From Protea cynaroides (Eukaryota; Streptophyta; Magnoliopsida; Proteales; Proteaceae): a DNA stretch of 64,000 nucleotides. How positions within the stretch are numbered: position 1 is the first letter of the stretch; each line of letters begins with the position of its first letter. Shown here piece by piece: positions 1-10,800 of this stretch. The notes under the pieces were generated by a model. That model was not told where the DNA came from. It worked only from the letters and a program-made list of their open reading frames with translations, and ran no database searches. The translations under genes and the position numbers were made by a program. The DNA lies in NCBI GenBank assembly GCA_028583415.1, contig CM053267.1, forward strand, positions 25,872,112 to 25,936,111, in the 5' to 3' direction.

Positions 1-419
1 CGTGCGCACACAAGGTGGCCCGCCAGCCTCAAGTGCCGCACGCAACAGCATGCCGCACTCGCGCACACAAGGTGGCTCGAGCAAGCATCACTGCACACCC
101 CTACCAACTGTTCGACGTTTTGCCTCAGTGTACAGGGTCCTCAAGACCCTACTGGAATCCAAAACCCTGAATCAGTTTAACAAACGGTTACAGAGGCCAT
201 TCGGCCAAAAGGTAAGGGTTTTCTAGTTTTTTTGTAAGAAAAATGATTCGAAATCCATGGCAAAAAAGGGAGCCATCAAGTCCAGATCCGGATCCTACGG
301 CCTTCGAAAGTGCGGGCTATGGTGTAGCGCACAAATCACGTCAAGATCCATGCGCGAGCTTCCTGATTAGTGGGTTGCAAGTTAATTCACTGAGATGAGA
401 TGCATGAGGAGTGCGCCTT

Positions 420-640
420 GATTCAGTGTAATGCGAGGAGCAACCGTAAGCATGCTCGCAAGCCCGCAGGACCCGTGCTCGCTCAAGGCAACCCGCAAGC
501 ATGCCCGCAGGCTCGCAGGACCCGTGCTCGTGCAAGGACATGCCGCAAGCATGCTCGCAGGCCCGCTTGCCAAGTACACATAAAGGAACCGTGCTCGCGC
601 AAGGCCATGCCGCAAGCATGCCTGCAGGTTCGTGGGATTT
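420..640. repeat. GC-rich imperfect tandem repeat, period about 50-65 bp
   Basis: Four imperfect copies share the core words CCGCAAGCATGC, CGCAGG and CCGTGCTCG followed by CAAGG. The third copy carries about 15 extra bases. Related words (CACACAAGGTGG, CGCACTCGCG) also occur twice in the first 100 bases. The short frames open here on both strands are a by-product of the repetition and are not called as genes. Confidence 0.7.
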
Positions 641-1760
641 TGATCCAACGACTAGGATAGCCGCCGATCGAGTATGACGTGATGGATGCAGATCGAAAGG
701 CCCAGTGAAGTTCCCGCTTTAATCTGACAGATCTAGCGGCTTGGATTGAAGATTCTATCTTCCGTGAATGAAAACTCGACAACGTCGAGCCGTACGTCAG
801 AGAGCGGCTACTACGGTGCTTCGCGGCGCATAGTATGAAGCTCTGAAGATTCCTTTTTGAATAATCTTAGCGATCGAACTTTGATCGGCCATATCTTGGC
901 CGTCCGAGCTTAGATTGACATGATTCAAATTCCCCTAGTCTCTATTTTCGAAGGTGAATCCATTGGAGCAATTTTAGAAGGTCTGAAGGTGCGAGAAAAC
1001 TAGGTTTTTGCTGAAAAAGCTCTGTTGGAGCTCCTTGAGGTTGATCTTTGGTTTCCACCTTCTTACTACTACCATCATTGTCTTAGTAAGGCTAAGGGAA
1101 ATTGCTGTGAGCCTCCATTAAGCCTCCATAGAAGCTTTGGTGAGAAGAAATGGCATGAGTGGCCATTAGGAGTGGTGAACAAGCTCATCAGAGTGTTCTG
1201 CAGAAGGAGTGATTACGTTGGGAAGGTAATCTCTCTCTCAAACCCTCATTATGATGTGTGTGCTTAGTGGGAAGGGTTTGTAATCAAAATATTCATGTTG
1301 TTTTTGGTCTACTGAGTTGGGGCTCAGAAGACTTGTGGGTTGTAGCTCATATTCGAGTTGTAGCTCGTTTTATCTTAGAGGTGTGGCACCTCGCTGTTAT
1401 AACAGTTGAACTCCACCTATTAAAGTTGTGTATTGGGTATAATAAGAAACCCTAGTTCGGGTATTACCCTGTGGACTAGCCATCACAGTGCGTGATTGGT
1501 GAACCACGTTATATTTTGTGTTGTGGTTGTATATGTGGATGTCTATGTGTGTGGAACAGAAGTCTGTGTGTTATAGGTCTGGGTGTACACACTTGGCAGG
1601 CCAAGCCCCTGGTATGGATACCTATGGGTGTGTGGTTGGTGTGTGCACAACATGTGTCTAACAAACTGGTTGTAAGAAAAATCCAGTTATCAGCTCTTGG
1701 CAACAGTGATAAAAGAAGTAGGCCAAATCATCTCAGTGGGAATTTTTGTGGGAACTGATT

Positions 1761-1800
1761 CCCCCCCCCCCCCCCCCCCCCCCCCCTCCCCCCTCCCCCC
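1761..1800. repeat. Poly-C tract
   Basis: An uninterrupted run of about 26 C is followed by two further C blocks split by single T. It lies about 140 bases upstream of the first visible OPA3-like exon. Assembly length here may be unreliable. Confidence 0.9.
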
Positions 1801-1937
1801 TTCCTCAGTGACTACCTGGGATTAACACTCATTTAGTTGGGGAAGGTTTTGTTGTTGTTGTTCATTGTTATTTGGAATATAAATATGGTAGTTCTAATGC
1901 TTTTGCGGTTTCTCTCTAATGCATCTGCTGGGATCAG

Positions 1938-2072
1938 GCAAATCATCGGTTCCAAACAAACATGCAAAGACGCATCTATGGCCATGCAACTGATGTTGCG
2001 ATCCGCCCTTTGAATGAGGAGAAAGCTGTTCAAGCTGCAGCTGATTTTATTGGGGAACTATTTGTATTCTCG
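1938..2072 (+). CDS. OPA3-like protein, internal exon (45 codons)
   Basis: This exon encodes the middle of an OPA3-like (optic atrophy 3 family) protein, a small mitochondria-associated protein widely conserved in eukaryotes. It reads ANHRFQTNMQRRIYGHATD, then a segment containing RPLNEEKAVQAA and GELFVFS. This matches the central block I know from plant OPA3-like proteins. It is bounded by a CAG acceptor at 1935-1937 and a GT donor at 2073, and its length of 135 is a whole number of codons, in phase with the next exon. The preceding N-terminal exon, expected to carry the hydrophobic start of the protein, is not in the window. Gene partial at the 5' side. The match is by eye. Confidence 0.85.
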
Positions 2073-3329
2073 GTAGGCTTCCTTCCCAAGTATTCTTTTT
2101 AGGCTACCTGTAAAAGAAAATATTACATAAATTAAATTTCTTTGGTTTATTTTATTTTATTCTTAAATGTTAGTTGATAGATGCATTTGCTTTTATGTAT
2201 AATATTGTGTTTTCATTAGGAAGTGACCGTTACTTGATGCATTTGTGGTGATTGGCTGGGGTTGGGATGGTGAGGGTTGCTCATGAGCAGAAGTGTGTTC
2301 TGGTCTACCTTGTGATAATACCTGTGTGCACATGAGTTTATATGCATAGTATTTGCTTTAATTTCACCATGCAGTTCTTGAAATTTTTGCTGAACACACT
2401 ATAGATTTTTGGTGTCCCTGCATCTTGTCCATGAAGGCCCTATTATTTATTGCGAAAGCAATATCTACTAACAGTCTTGGACTGCATAGGGTGGGAAGAA
2501 GCTTCCACAAGTTCCTTGTTCATGTGTGGGACATACCCAGTAAACTTTTGACTGGTTTGATGATTTTATCTGGTTGCTGTCAATTATGTTCTTGATGAAA
2601 GATGAGAAACATATATGAATGATTCATAAACACATGTACAATGTGTATTCCTGGAAAATATTTTAGGGTGCTGGAATGGCCATTTCTCTCAGTTTTGAAG
2701 AAATAGCAGCTGTGGATGGGCCTTGCATCAAAGAAGCATAAACCAGTCTCGACATTAACAAGATTCAAATGAGAGGGCTCTCGGGGGTACATTTTTTTTT
2801 TTTTTTTTTTGTAGCTGCATGCCGGTTTGTTTGCCATCCTTTCCGACTGGTGATTACTAGCGATTCCGGCTTCATACAGGCGAGTTGCAGCCTGCACTCT
2901 GAACTGAGGATGGGTTTTTGGAGTTAACTCACCCTTGCTGGATTGCGACCCTTTGTCCCGTCCATTGTAGCACGTGTGTCGCCCAGGGCATGAGGGGCAT
3001 GATGACTTGACGTTGTCCTCACCTTCCTCCGGCTTATTACCGGTGGCAACTAAGCACCTGCCATAAGTCTGTTTAGGGTTCCAAACTCAACTGTGGCAAC
3101 TAAACATGAGGGTTGTGCTTGTTGCGGGACTTAACCCAACACCTTACAGCACGAGCTGACGACAGCCATTCCTAACCCTGCACACCTGCCATGAGTACAA
3201 AATACATGGGGCACAATGGTTTCTTATTGTTGATATGTGAATATTCCCTTTTCTGTCCGTTTCTTAGACAACGATGTCTAATTTGTGTATACTGTACTGA
3301 TGTTCCAGTATGTGCCCCCATTCATTTAG
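2073..3329 (+). other. OPA3-like intron containing a plastid rDNA fragment
   Basis: This intron has GT at 2073 and AG at 3328-3329. It carries a run of about 20 T at 2791-2812 followed by the antisense organellar 16S fragment described separately. The remainder is AT-rich non-coding sequence. Confidence 0.7.
2843..3191 (-). pseudogene. Fragment of plastid-type 16S rRNA gene (nuclear insertion)
   Basis: On the minus strand this is the 3' part of a bacterial/plastid-type small-subunit rRNA. Landmarks on the plus strand are GATTACTAGCGATTCCGGC, the GCAGGCGAGTTGCAGCC block, TGTAGCACGTGTGTCGCCC, TGATGACTTGACG, TTCCTCCGGCTTAT, then GTTGCGGGACTTAACCC and ACGAGCTGACGACAGCCAT. These are conserved 16S blocks in the right order. 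Relative to the plastid gene as I know it there are point changes and a small extra segment near 3043-3066 after the TTACCGG block, so it is not functional. It is a fossil of plastid DNA transfer (NUPT). A bacterial source is less likely in an intron. A mitochondrial source is less likely because this part of plant mitochondrial rRNA differs more. Confidence 0.88.
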
Positions 3330-3416
3330 GTTGCAGGAGCCGCTGTGATCTTTGAGGTGCAAAGAAGTTCAAGATCAGAAGCTAGAAAGGAGGAACTACG
3401 CAGGCAGGAACTAGGG
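3330..3416 (+). CDS. OPA3-like protein, internal exon (29 codons)
   Basis: This exon encodes VAGAAVIFEVQRSSRSEARK followed by EELRRQELG, the hydrophobic strand plus basic linker of OPA3-like proteins. The acceptor TAG is at 3327-3329 and the donor GT at 3417. Its 87 bases keep phase 0 at both ends and join cleanly to the neighbouring exons. Divergence from other plant family members looks slight, so the gene was probably functional recently. Confidence 0.87.
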
Positions 3417-3651
3417 GTACTATTTAAAGATTCTTATTTGGTTTCTCACAGCATTTTTTTCTTATCTTTTTATCTCACATCTTGTAGATACGTTGTCTTT
3501 TAACTTTACCTGCATGAAGCTAAAGTCTGGCTCTTCCAATCTCTTAATTCCACAAAAAGATTTTGATAGCTTCTTAAATTGTGTAGGCAACAAATAAATG
3601 AATAAAAAAAGAAAAAGGAAATGCCAATCTACAGCTTTTCAAACTCAAAGT

Positions 3652-3685
3652 CTCTCTTTCTCTCTCTCTCACACACACACACACG
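3652..3685. repeat. Compound (CT)n(CA)n microsatellite
   Basis: A stretch of interrupted TCTCTC runs directly into about seven CA units inside the last OPA3-like intron. Confidence 0.85.
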
Positions 3686-3815
3686 TACCTCTTTGTGTCT
3701 TCTGAAAATCTTCCTTTATTAAGCTATATGTTTTATTTTCTTTTTAAGATATCATGTTAACTGCTTGAAGCATGATTCAATGCTTAAGTTATTGAAATTG
3801 CATTTTCTTACTTGA

Positions 3816-3839
3816 TATATATATATATATATATATATT
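3816..3839. repeat. (AT)n microsatellite
   Basis: About eleven uninterrupted AT units inside the last OPA3-like intron. Confidence 0.9.
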
Positions 3840-4644
3840 ATTCAGCATGCCATTTTTTTCCTCTACTCCTTCCATTTTTTCTCCCATTCCCTGAACATTT
3901 CTCTGTCCTCTACCCACAAAACAAAATTATGTTTACATCCTCGTTTCATATGGATTATTAGAAGAAGAGAGAAGGGTCAAGATGTGGAAGAAGGATCCCA
4001 GAGGTGGAGATCACTAGAAAATACATGAAATTGAATAACGAACAACACTGGCAATGCCACCTGCATGACAAGGGAATTTAAACACACCTTCCATCGCAAG
4101 AGAGTGCTAAGTTTTTCCATAAATCTCATTTTTTTATTCTAGATAGGATTTTGGCATCCTGAGTAGCACCTTTTAATGAATCAATTGCTCATTTAAGTTC
4201 CTTGCAGTTCTCTTAAGAAACTCAAAATCCATAAAAGCCTCAAACTAGACATAGACACAACCATAGATTGGTTTACTATTGAAATATAACAAAGGCCTCT
4301 ATCCACCTTGTCCACCCAGATATGCAGATTCTCTCTTCTGCCACACACCCATCCATATCCAAGGGATCGTGTAACCTAGGAAGGACAAGTCTTAGAACTC
4401 TTCAAAGGCCATACTGGGGTTATCCCGAAGGCTGCGGTGGAAGTCCAGCAACGCTCCATGTCTAACACAAATATGACATTATACCAAGACTCTAGGTTTA
4501 ACAGGGGAATGGAACCTCCATAGCCATGTTTTATACAGAAGCACTACATTTCTCTTATGAAGATGTCTTAAGCCTAGACCAGTTCTTGAATCTATCCACC
4601 ATGGCAGTTGAGAAAGTTTTCTGCAGAAAATTTAAATCTATTGT

Positions 4645-4735
4645 TTTGCTGATACGGTCATATAGGGCGGCAAACATCAGATCACTGGTTTGCTGATATG
4701 GTCATATAGTGCAGCAATCATCAGATCACTCTAAT
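4645..4735. repeat. Direct duplication of about 44 bp
   Basis: Two adjacent imperfect copies share TTTGCTGATA, GGTCATATAG and CATCAGATCACT. A local tandem duplication in the intron. Confidence 0.7.
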
Positions 4736-5446
4736 AGCTGCCATAGCTTATAGCTAGAGCAATGGGAGGGGGCCCCAGCAGAGAGAACAAACAGTAAGGA
4801 TAACGAGTACTCAGCCCGCCAAGCGGGCAGCAGGAGCAGGGGCAAGTGCTTGGTAGTCCAACAAGGCAACACCCAGTCAACCGGGTGGGGCGCTCGACGG
4901 AAAGGGGGCACACTGAGCAAGTATGAGAAATTGACCCACTCTGCTTTCTTAAAAGCAAATATTCAATTTAGCATAGAGAAGACAAGTTGGAGTAAATTTT
5001 GTCATTGGTGGGGATAAAAATGGTCATATTATTGCTTTTCTTCTATCAAGCTACAATTATAATTGGTGGATTCCATTCTACTTTTCCTTTTCTTAATGAT
5101 AATTTGGTTCCTGGAACCCCCTAATGGGGCAAGAATTGAACTCAATTGCCCCTATTTGAACTTGAAATTTAGATGTGAGAGTATAGGGCCTTTAGAAACT
5201 AACATATCCCCTTTTACTTTTAAGGCTCTTCTATTTGTTATTTGTATTTTCTCCCTGTGAGTTACTTGCATTTTCTTTGTAGAAAGTAGATAGAAACGGA
5301 GACCCTTTCACCTGTAATTGTTTAGTTTAAAGTCAAACATGCTGCATCTATTCACCTGAACAGTTGTGGTTAAGGACAATTGTCTTCTCTTAACAGAACA
5401 AGTCCATCTATCTCCCTGACATGTACTATTTATTTCTTCCCGTCAG

Positions 5447-5608
5447 ACTATGAAGCAAAAAGACGAAGAGTTGGCTAGAGAATTGGAACTTCTTAAGCAG
5501 AGACTAGAAGAGCTGGAGCGTCTTGCAAAGGGACGAGGACTGACTGGTCTTTTCAACTTCAAGCAACCTCAGGCCACTGAAGATGTAAAGTCAGCAAAGC
5601 CTCAGTAA
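5447..5608 (+). CDS. OPA3-like protein, last exon with stop
   Basis: This exon encodes the C-terminal coiled coil of the OPA3-like protein. It starts TMKQKDEELARELELLKQRL, continues EELERLAKGRGLTGLFNF, and ends in a short polar tail at TAA 5606-5608. The heptad-like leucine and charged pattern plus the KGRGLTG-FNF motif are characteristic. The CAG acceptor is at 5444-5446 and the phase is continuous with the exon ending at 3416. The three exons give 127 contiguous residues. Family members are around 170-180 residues, so about a quarter is missing upstream of the window. Confidence 0.88.
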   Translation, partial: TMKQKDEELARELELLKQRLEELERLAKGRGLTGLFNFKQPQATEDVKSAKPQ

Positions 5609-5869
5609 TTGGGTTTTTTTGGTCGCGAAATCTATTTTAGTTTAACCTTTTACAGGAAAGCCCGTAATTTTTTGCAATAAGTTCCATCTTGAGAGTAATT
5701 GGAGGTAACGTTTTCTTCCTCCCATTTGTAAATGAAATTAATTGACTTGACGTTTGAAGAGTCTGGTCTTCCTTTTTTTCCCCCCTTATTCTTTATTTGC
5801 AATCAAGGAACAAGGCAATATCTGACCCAAAATTCAATGGAAAGTTGCCAATGATGAATGACTGGCATG
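5609..5869 (+). other. 3' flank / probable 3' UTR of the OPA3-like gene
   Basis: Non-coding T-rich sequence between the OPA3-like stop and the left end of the long inverted-repeat element. A canonical polyadenylation hexamer is not obvious, though an AATGAAATTAATT block at about 5733 could serve. Confidence 0.4.
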
Positions 5870-6276
5870 TTTTGCCCCAATTCGAATCGTCTCCTATGTG
5901 AACTGGCATAGGAGACATGGCGGAGACCATAAGATGGCCACCACGTATTGGTGTTTCAATCCTACGGTGATGACGTCTCCAGATTACCAAGGCTTATCTA
6001 GACAAAACTTCCTTGTATCAAAATGAAGACACTGTCTTTCGATTTAGGGATTTAGGTTTTCAGTCGTTGGAAAAGGAGGAAACAAAAATCAGAGGAAAAC
6101 GAAGAATGAAGAACAAGCTCTTGGTTTTGTAGAAGCGAAACCAAAATCAGAGGAAAACGAAGAACAAAGAAAAGCTCTTGAGGGTTTTTATTATTTGTCT
6201 TCTTCTCTCTCAGACGCAGCAAGTCAGCAACGTCTTTTCTCCTCGATTTTTTTTGTTTGAAACGTTAGTCGAAAAC

Positions 6277-6484
6277 TGTTGTCAAGATTATTGTAAACAG
6301 CGCTATAGTGCTATTGCGCTATAGTGCTGTCGTTAGGGGTAGTTTGGTCTAAGGTTTTAATTATTTTTTTGTTTGTTTTTGTCTCTTAGTAGTATGAGGG
6401 TATGATTGTAATCTCTTCTTTACTTCATTATAAATATATGTGGGAGTGAGGAGAATAATTTAATTCTCTTCTATTCTTTTCTCA
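6277..6484 (+). repeat. 5' LTR of copia element
   Basis: 208 bases from TG to CA, carrying the direct repeat GCTATAGTGCTATTGCGC and a TATA-like TATAAATATATGTGGG near 6430 that probably drives transcription. It is followed three bases later by the primer site. Confidence 0.93.
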
Positions 6485-6487
6485 ACA

Positions 6488-6500
6488 TGGTATCAGAGCC
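6488..6500 (+). other. Primer binding site (initiator tRNA-Met)
   Basis: TGGTATCAGAGCC, the standard plant retrotransposon site complementary to the 3' end of initiator methionine tRNA, three bases inside the 5' LTR. Confidence 0.93.
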
Positions 6501-7083
6501 ACATTAGGGCTGCTGCCATCCTTCCTCTCCTCTATTTTTTTCTTTTTCTTTCCAAAAACCCTGCCGCAAGCTTCAGTCCATCAAAGAAAAACCTGCAACT
6601 CCATTACTGCCTTCCTTGAAAAACTGCAACTCCATTAGAATAATCCCTTCAAGCTTCCTCGATTACCACCTTCCCTGAAAACCTGCAACTCCAATAGAAA
6701 AATCCCATTGTTTCTGCCCTAAACCTTGCCGCCATCATCCCTAAACCTGCTGAGACCACCCTAACCTACAGCCGATACCAGAAAACCTACCGCTAACCTC
6801 TCAAACCCATTGTTTCTACTAAAATCCTTTCTTATTACATTCTACACTTCAGTTTATCTCCCCTCTTTCTCTAAGTCCCATCCCATGAACTAAATCAACT
6901 TTTATCAGTTTTTCTCTCTTTTGCCGTGTATCTAATATTAAAGGGACTGTTTGAAGAGATTACCAAGATAGCCAATCTCGATTCTTCCATGATAATTTGA
7001 AGAAGTGAAGATCGAAAACTGCTCATAGGTATTTGTCTTTCCCATAAGCTGATACACGACATCTCTATTTACAAGTATTTCTC

Positions 7084-7873
7084 ATGGCTGCCTCATCCGA
7101 GGATATAGAGGTTCTTTCTCCTAATAATGAGAACCCCAAGTTTGAGTTCTCTACCATATCCCTCATTCCCATCAAGCTGGATGGGACCAACTATTTCATG
7201 TGTTTAAAACTTCACACATGGCTATCTCTACAAGAGGTTTGTTGGGCCACATCACAGGTAAGAAAAAGACACTAGAACCCACCGATCGTCTCTAGACAAA
7301 TGGGTGGCAGAAAATTCAATGGTCATGGCTTATCTGATTGGTTTTATGGAACCAAAAATTGGGAGGGGATATGTTTTGTTACCTAATGCTTCTGAAATTT
7401 GGCATGCAGCCAAGAAGACCCACTCACAGGTGGGAAATTATTCCCTAATTTATGATCTACATGTGAAGATAAATGCAACTAAACAAAAGGACATCTCTGT
7501 GTCACAATACTAATCTGAACTCCGTAGTCTGTGGCAAGAGTTGGATTATTATGATACTTTCTCTGTTGCCTGCTCTACTGATGCTACTGCAATGAAGACT
7601 GCCAAGGACAAATTACGAGTGTACAACTTCTTAGCTGGACTTAATGTGGAATTTGATCAAATAAGGGCTCAAATCCTTAGTAGAGAACCATCACTTGAAC
7701 AATTCTATGCCTTGGTTCAATCTGAAGATATGCGTCGTACCTCCATGATGCCTCCCCAACCAGCAGAACGGTCATCCCTTCAGACATCTCAGCAAATTAG
7801 CTCTACTGTTTCCAAACTAGTTCGATGTGATTACTGTGAGAAAGAACGACATACCAAGGATACATGCTGAAAA
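7084..7873 (+). pseudogene. copia gag, broken
   Basis: The start MAASSEDIEV leads into LIPIKLDGTNYFMCLKLH, the usual N-terminal gag signature (L-x-G-x-NY). The frame then breaks at about 7275 and again near 7513, and resumes as the UBN2-like segment YNFLAGLNVEFDQIRAQILS. It ends in the zinc knuckle CDYCEKERHTKDTC (C-x2-C-x4-H-x4-C intact) followed at once by a stop. Gag would package the RNA. This copy cannot make a full protein. Confidence 0.85.
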
Positions 7874-10800
7874 TTACATGGGAAACCAGCAGATTTTGAG
7901 GCTAAGAGGGGTGAGAGGGCCAACCAAAGTAGTGAAGAATTTTCGATTACCACAGGCCCATCAGACTGAAACTTGTCCTCCAACTGGGACTCTATCCACA
8001 TTATTTGCAGATGAACTTCAAGCTCTCAGAAACCTACTAAGGCTATCCGCCACAGCCACTACCGTTCCTTCATCGTTAACTGCCACTCCAGGTTCTTACT
8101 TTGTCCAATCAAGTACTTCTCATGTTGGTCATTATGCATCTTCTATCTCTAGCCCATGGGTTATGGACACTGGTGCAACTGACCACATGACTGGTAGGGC
8201 GAATTCTTTTTTTCTGTACACTCCTTATTTTGGGACTGATACAGTCTGAGTAGCCGATGGGTCTCTCTCCTATATCAGGAAAGGGATCCATCCACTACTC
8301 TCCTTCTCTTACTTTACAGCCAATTCTTCATGTCCCTAAATTTTCTACGAACTTGCTTTCTATTAGTAGTTTTACTAAATCTCTTAATTGTAAAGTAACT
8401 TTCTTTCCTTCTTCATGTGTAATTCAAGATCTGGAGAGCAGGACGACGATTGGACATGGACAGGTGCATGATGATCTCTATTTGCTTGATGATGGTCCTT
8501 CAGCATCCATACCGTCACCTTTGCCTACCACACATCATCTCTATTCAACTATGAGCACCCTCAAATAGTGGCATCGCCGTCTGGGTCATTCATCACCAGT
8601 TATTTTATCCCATTTATTTCCTTCCCTTTTTAAGCATTGTAATAAACACAAGTTATTATGCGAAGCTTGTGTCTGACTAAGTAGGCTCGAACAACTTATT
8701 TACCTTCAGTTAATAAAAGCAGTAGCATGTTTGATTTGGTTCATTCTGACATTTGGGGACCTGCCCAGAAAAATTCTATATCTGGACATCGTTGGTTTGT
8801 TAATTTTATTGACTGTTACACTAGGACTACTAGGGTCTACCTTATGCATCACAAAAGCGAAGTGTTTGAGTGTTTTTTCGATTCCACAAAATGGTCCAAA
8901 CACAATTTCGGACACCAATAAAGGTCCTTAGAAGTGACAATGGTATGGGAATATCTTGAAGGAAATTTTCAGCACTACCTCTCTGATCATGGGATCCTGT
9001 ACCAAACCAGTTGTGTCGATACACCAGCTCAGAATGGGGTTGCGGAGAGAAAGAACCGGCATTTCCTTGAAATGGCTCGAGCCCTTATGTTTGAGAGTCA
9101 TGTTCCTGCACAATTTTGGAGTGATGCAGTTTTTACTGCAACCACCTTCATCAATCAACTTCCCTCAAGAGTTCTCAACAACAAAGTTCCTTTGGATCTC
9201 TTACTTGGTAACACATCCTTTCCTCTACCACCAAAGATTTTTGATTGTGTATGTTATGCTCACAATCACCATTCCCTTGGTAAGCTTGATCCAAGAAGGG
9301 TCCATTGCATTTTCATTGGCTACCCTGCTACACAAAAGGGGTATAAATGCTACCATCCACCATCCCGTCGCACCTTTGTTACCAAGGATGCGATCTTTCA
9401 TGAAGACCTAATGCACTACTCGTTATACCTTGAGGGGGAGATGAGTAATGAAGATGTGCCTTTGTTTATATCTCCCGAGATAGATGACATCCAAGTCAGA
9501 CGCATAGTGGATCCAGAGATACCACCATTTATTGCTACAGAGTTACAGTCATCTATTGAGTCACCTGAGATACTGCCACCTACACCTACTGCTACACCTT
9601 TACCTGGGTCCGCTGCTAGTCTTAAGCCTCTGCAAGTCTATAGCCATGCCAGAAGCAAGCAAGGAAGGACCACTACCATCAATGCAACGTCACATGTCCC
9701 TTCGTCAACCCAGGATCCAGAGACTAAGCAACCTTTTGGTAAGGAATTTCTCTTTTTGATTCTGATTCTGATCTACTTATTGCCATTCACAAAGGCACTA
9801 GGGCATGTACCCTTTACCCCATCTCTAATTTTGTGTCATACGATTCTTTATCTCCCTCCTTCCATGCATTTGTATCTTCTCTTTCCTCTGTGTCTGTTCC
9901 CCATAAATGACAGGATGAAATTTTGGATGAATGGTGGAAAGCTGCAATGTTGAAAAAAATGAGAGCCTTAAAGAAAAATAATACATGGATCTTGTATAAC
10001 TCTCATTGGGTAAAAAACCAGTAGGGTGCAAATGGGTATTTACAGTAAAGCAGAACAGTGATGGCTCCGTGGACCGATATAAAGCTAGACTTGTTGCTCG
10101 TGGATTCACTCAGACATATGGTATTGATTACCAGAAAACCTTTGCACCAGTGGTAAGATGACAACAGCTCGGGTGCTATTGACATGTGTTGTACACCACA
10201 ATTGGGACCTGCAACAGCTTGATGTAAAAAAATGCTTTCCTTCATGGGGAACTCAATGAAGAAGTTTATATAGAATGTCCACCTAGGTTTACAGATGCAA
10301 CAACCAATGGGAAGGTATGTAAGCTGAAATGCTCCCTTTACGGACTCAAAGAGTCCCCTAGAGCGTGGTTTGGTAGACTTCATAAAGCCATGATAGCTTT
10401 TGGTTATACACAGAGCAATGCTGACCATATATTGTTTACCAAGCATTCATCTGGAAATTTTATCACTCTTCTGGTATATGTGGATGACATTATTGTCATT
10501 GGAAACAATGACGAGGAGATAGAGAAACTCTAGAAGTTTCTAGGAAAATAGTTCAAGATTAAAGATCTTGGGAAGCTGAGATATTTTCTTGGGATTGAAG
10601 TCGCCCGTTCTGCGAAGAGCATATTTCTTTCTCAAAGGAAATACACCCTAGATCTTTTATCAGAGATAGACCTACTAGGTTGCAGACCGTGTGCTACTCC
10701 ACTGGATCCTACTATAAGGCTCAAGGAGAAAGAAGGAATACCTATTGATAAAGAAGATACCAATGGCTGGTTGGAAGGCTTATTTACTTGTCATACACCA

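Larger units (their letters stand above)
1..1937. other. Upstream region or first intron of the OPA3-like gene, no gene recognised
   Basis: No convincing coding sequence is visible here. The first 650 bases are GC-rich and made of short repeated words (GCATGC, CGCGCA). About 1430-1665 has the feel of a decayed copia LTR 3' end (GTGTGTG-rich, ending near AACAAACTGGT), but I see no partner LTR or primer site, so that is only a suggestion. The conserved N-terminal exon expected for OPA3-like proteins is not in this stretch. It therefore lies upstream of the window, and part or all of this region may be an intron. Confidence 0.4.
3417..5446 (+). other. OPA3-like last intron, about 2.0 kb
   Basis: This is AT-rich sequence with two microsatellites and a short direct repeat. 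A GC-richer island at about 4770-4920 (words such as CCGCCAAGCGGGCAGC and GGGTGGGGCGCTCGACGG) differs in composition from its surroundings. It could be organelle-derived or a transposon scrap, but I cannot identify it. No coding sequence is supported. The CAG acceptor is at 5444-5446. Confidence 0.6.

Noticed and set aside
341..782. Cys/Ala-rich open frames on both strands
   Set aside because: All overlap the GC-rich tandem repeat; overlapping frames on both strands and no recognisable domain.
1430..1665. Complete copia LTR upstream of the OPA3-like exon
   Set aside because: Only a vague compositional likeness to an LTR 3' end; no partner LTR, primer site or boundary could be found.
2843..3191. 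Functional rRNA gene
   Set aside because: Only a fragment, with substitutions and an internal extra segment, lying antisense in an intron; called as a pseudogene instead.
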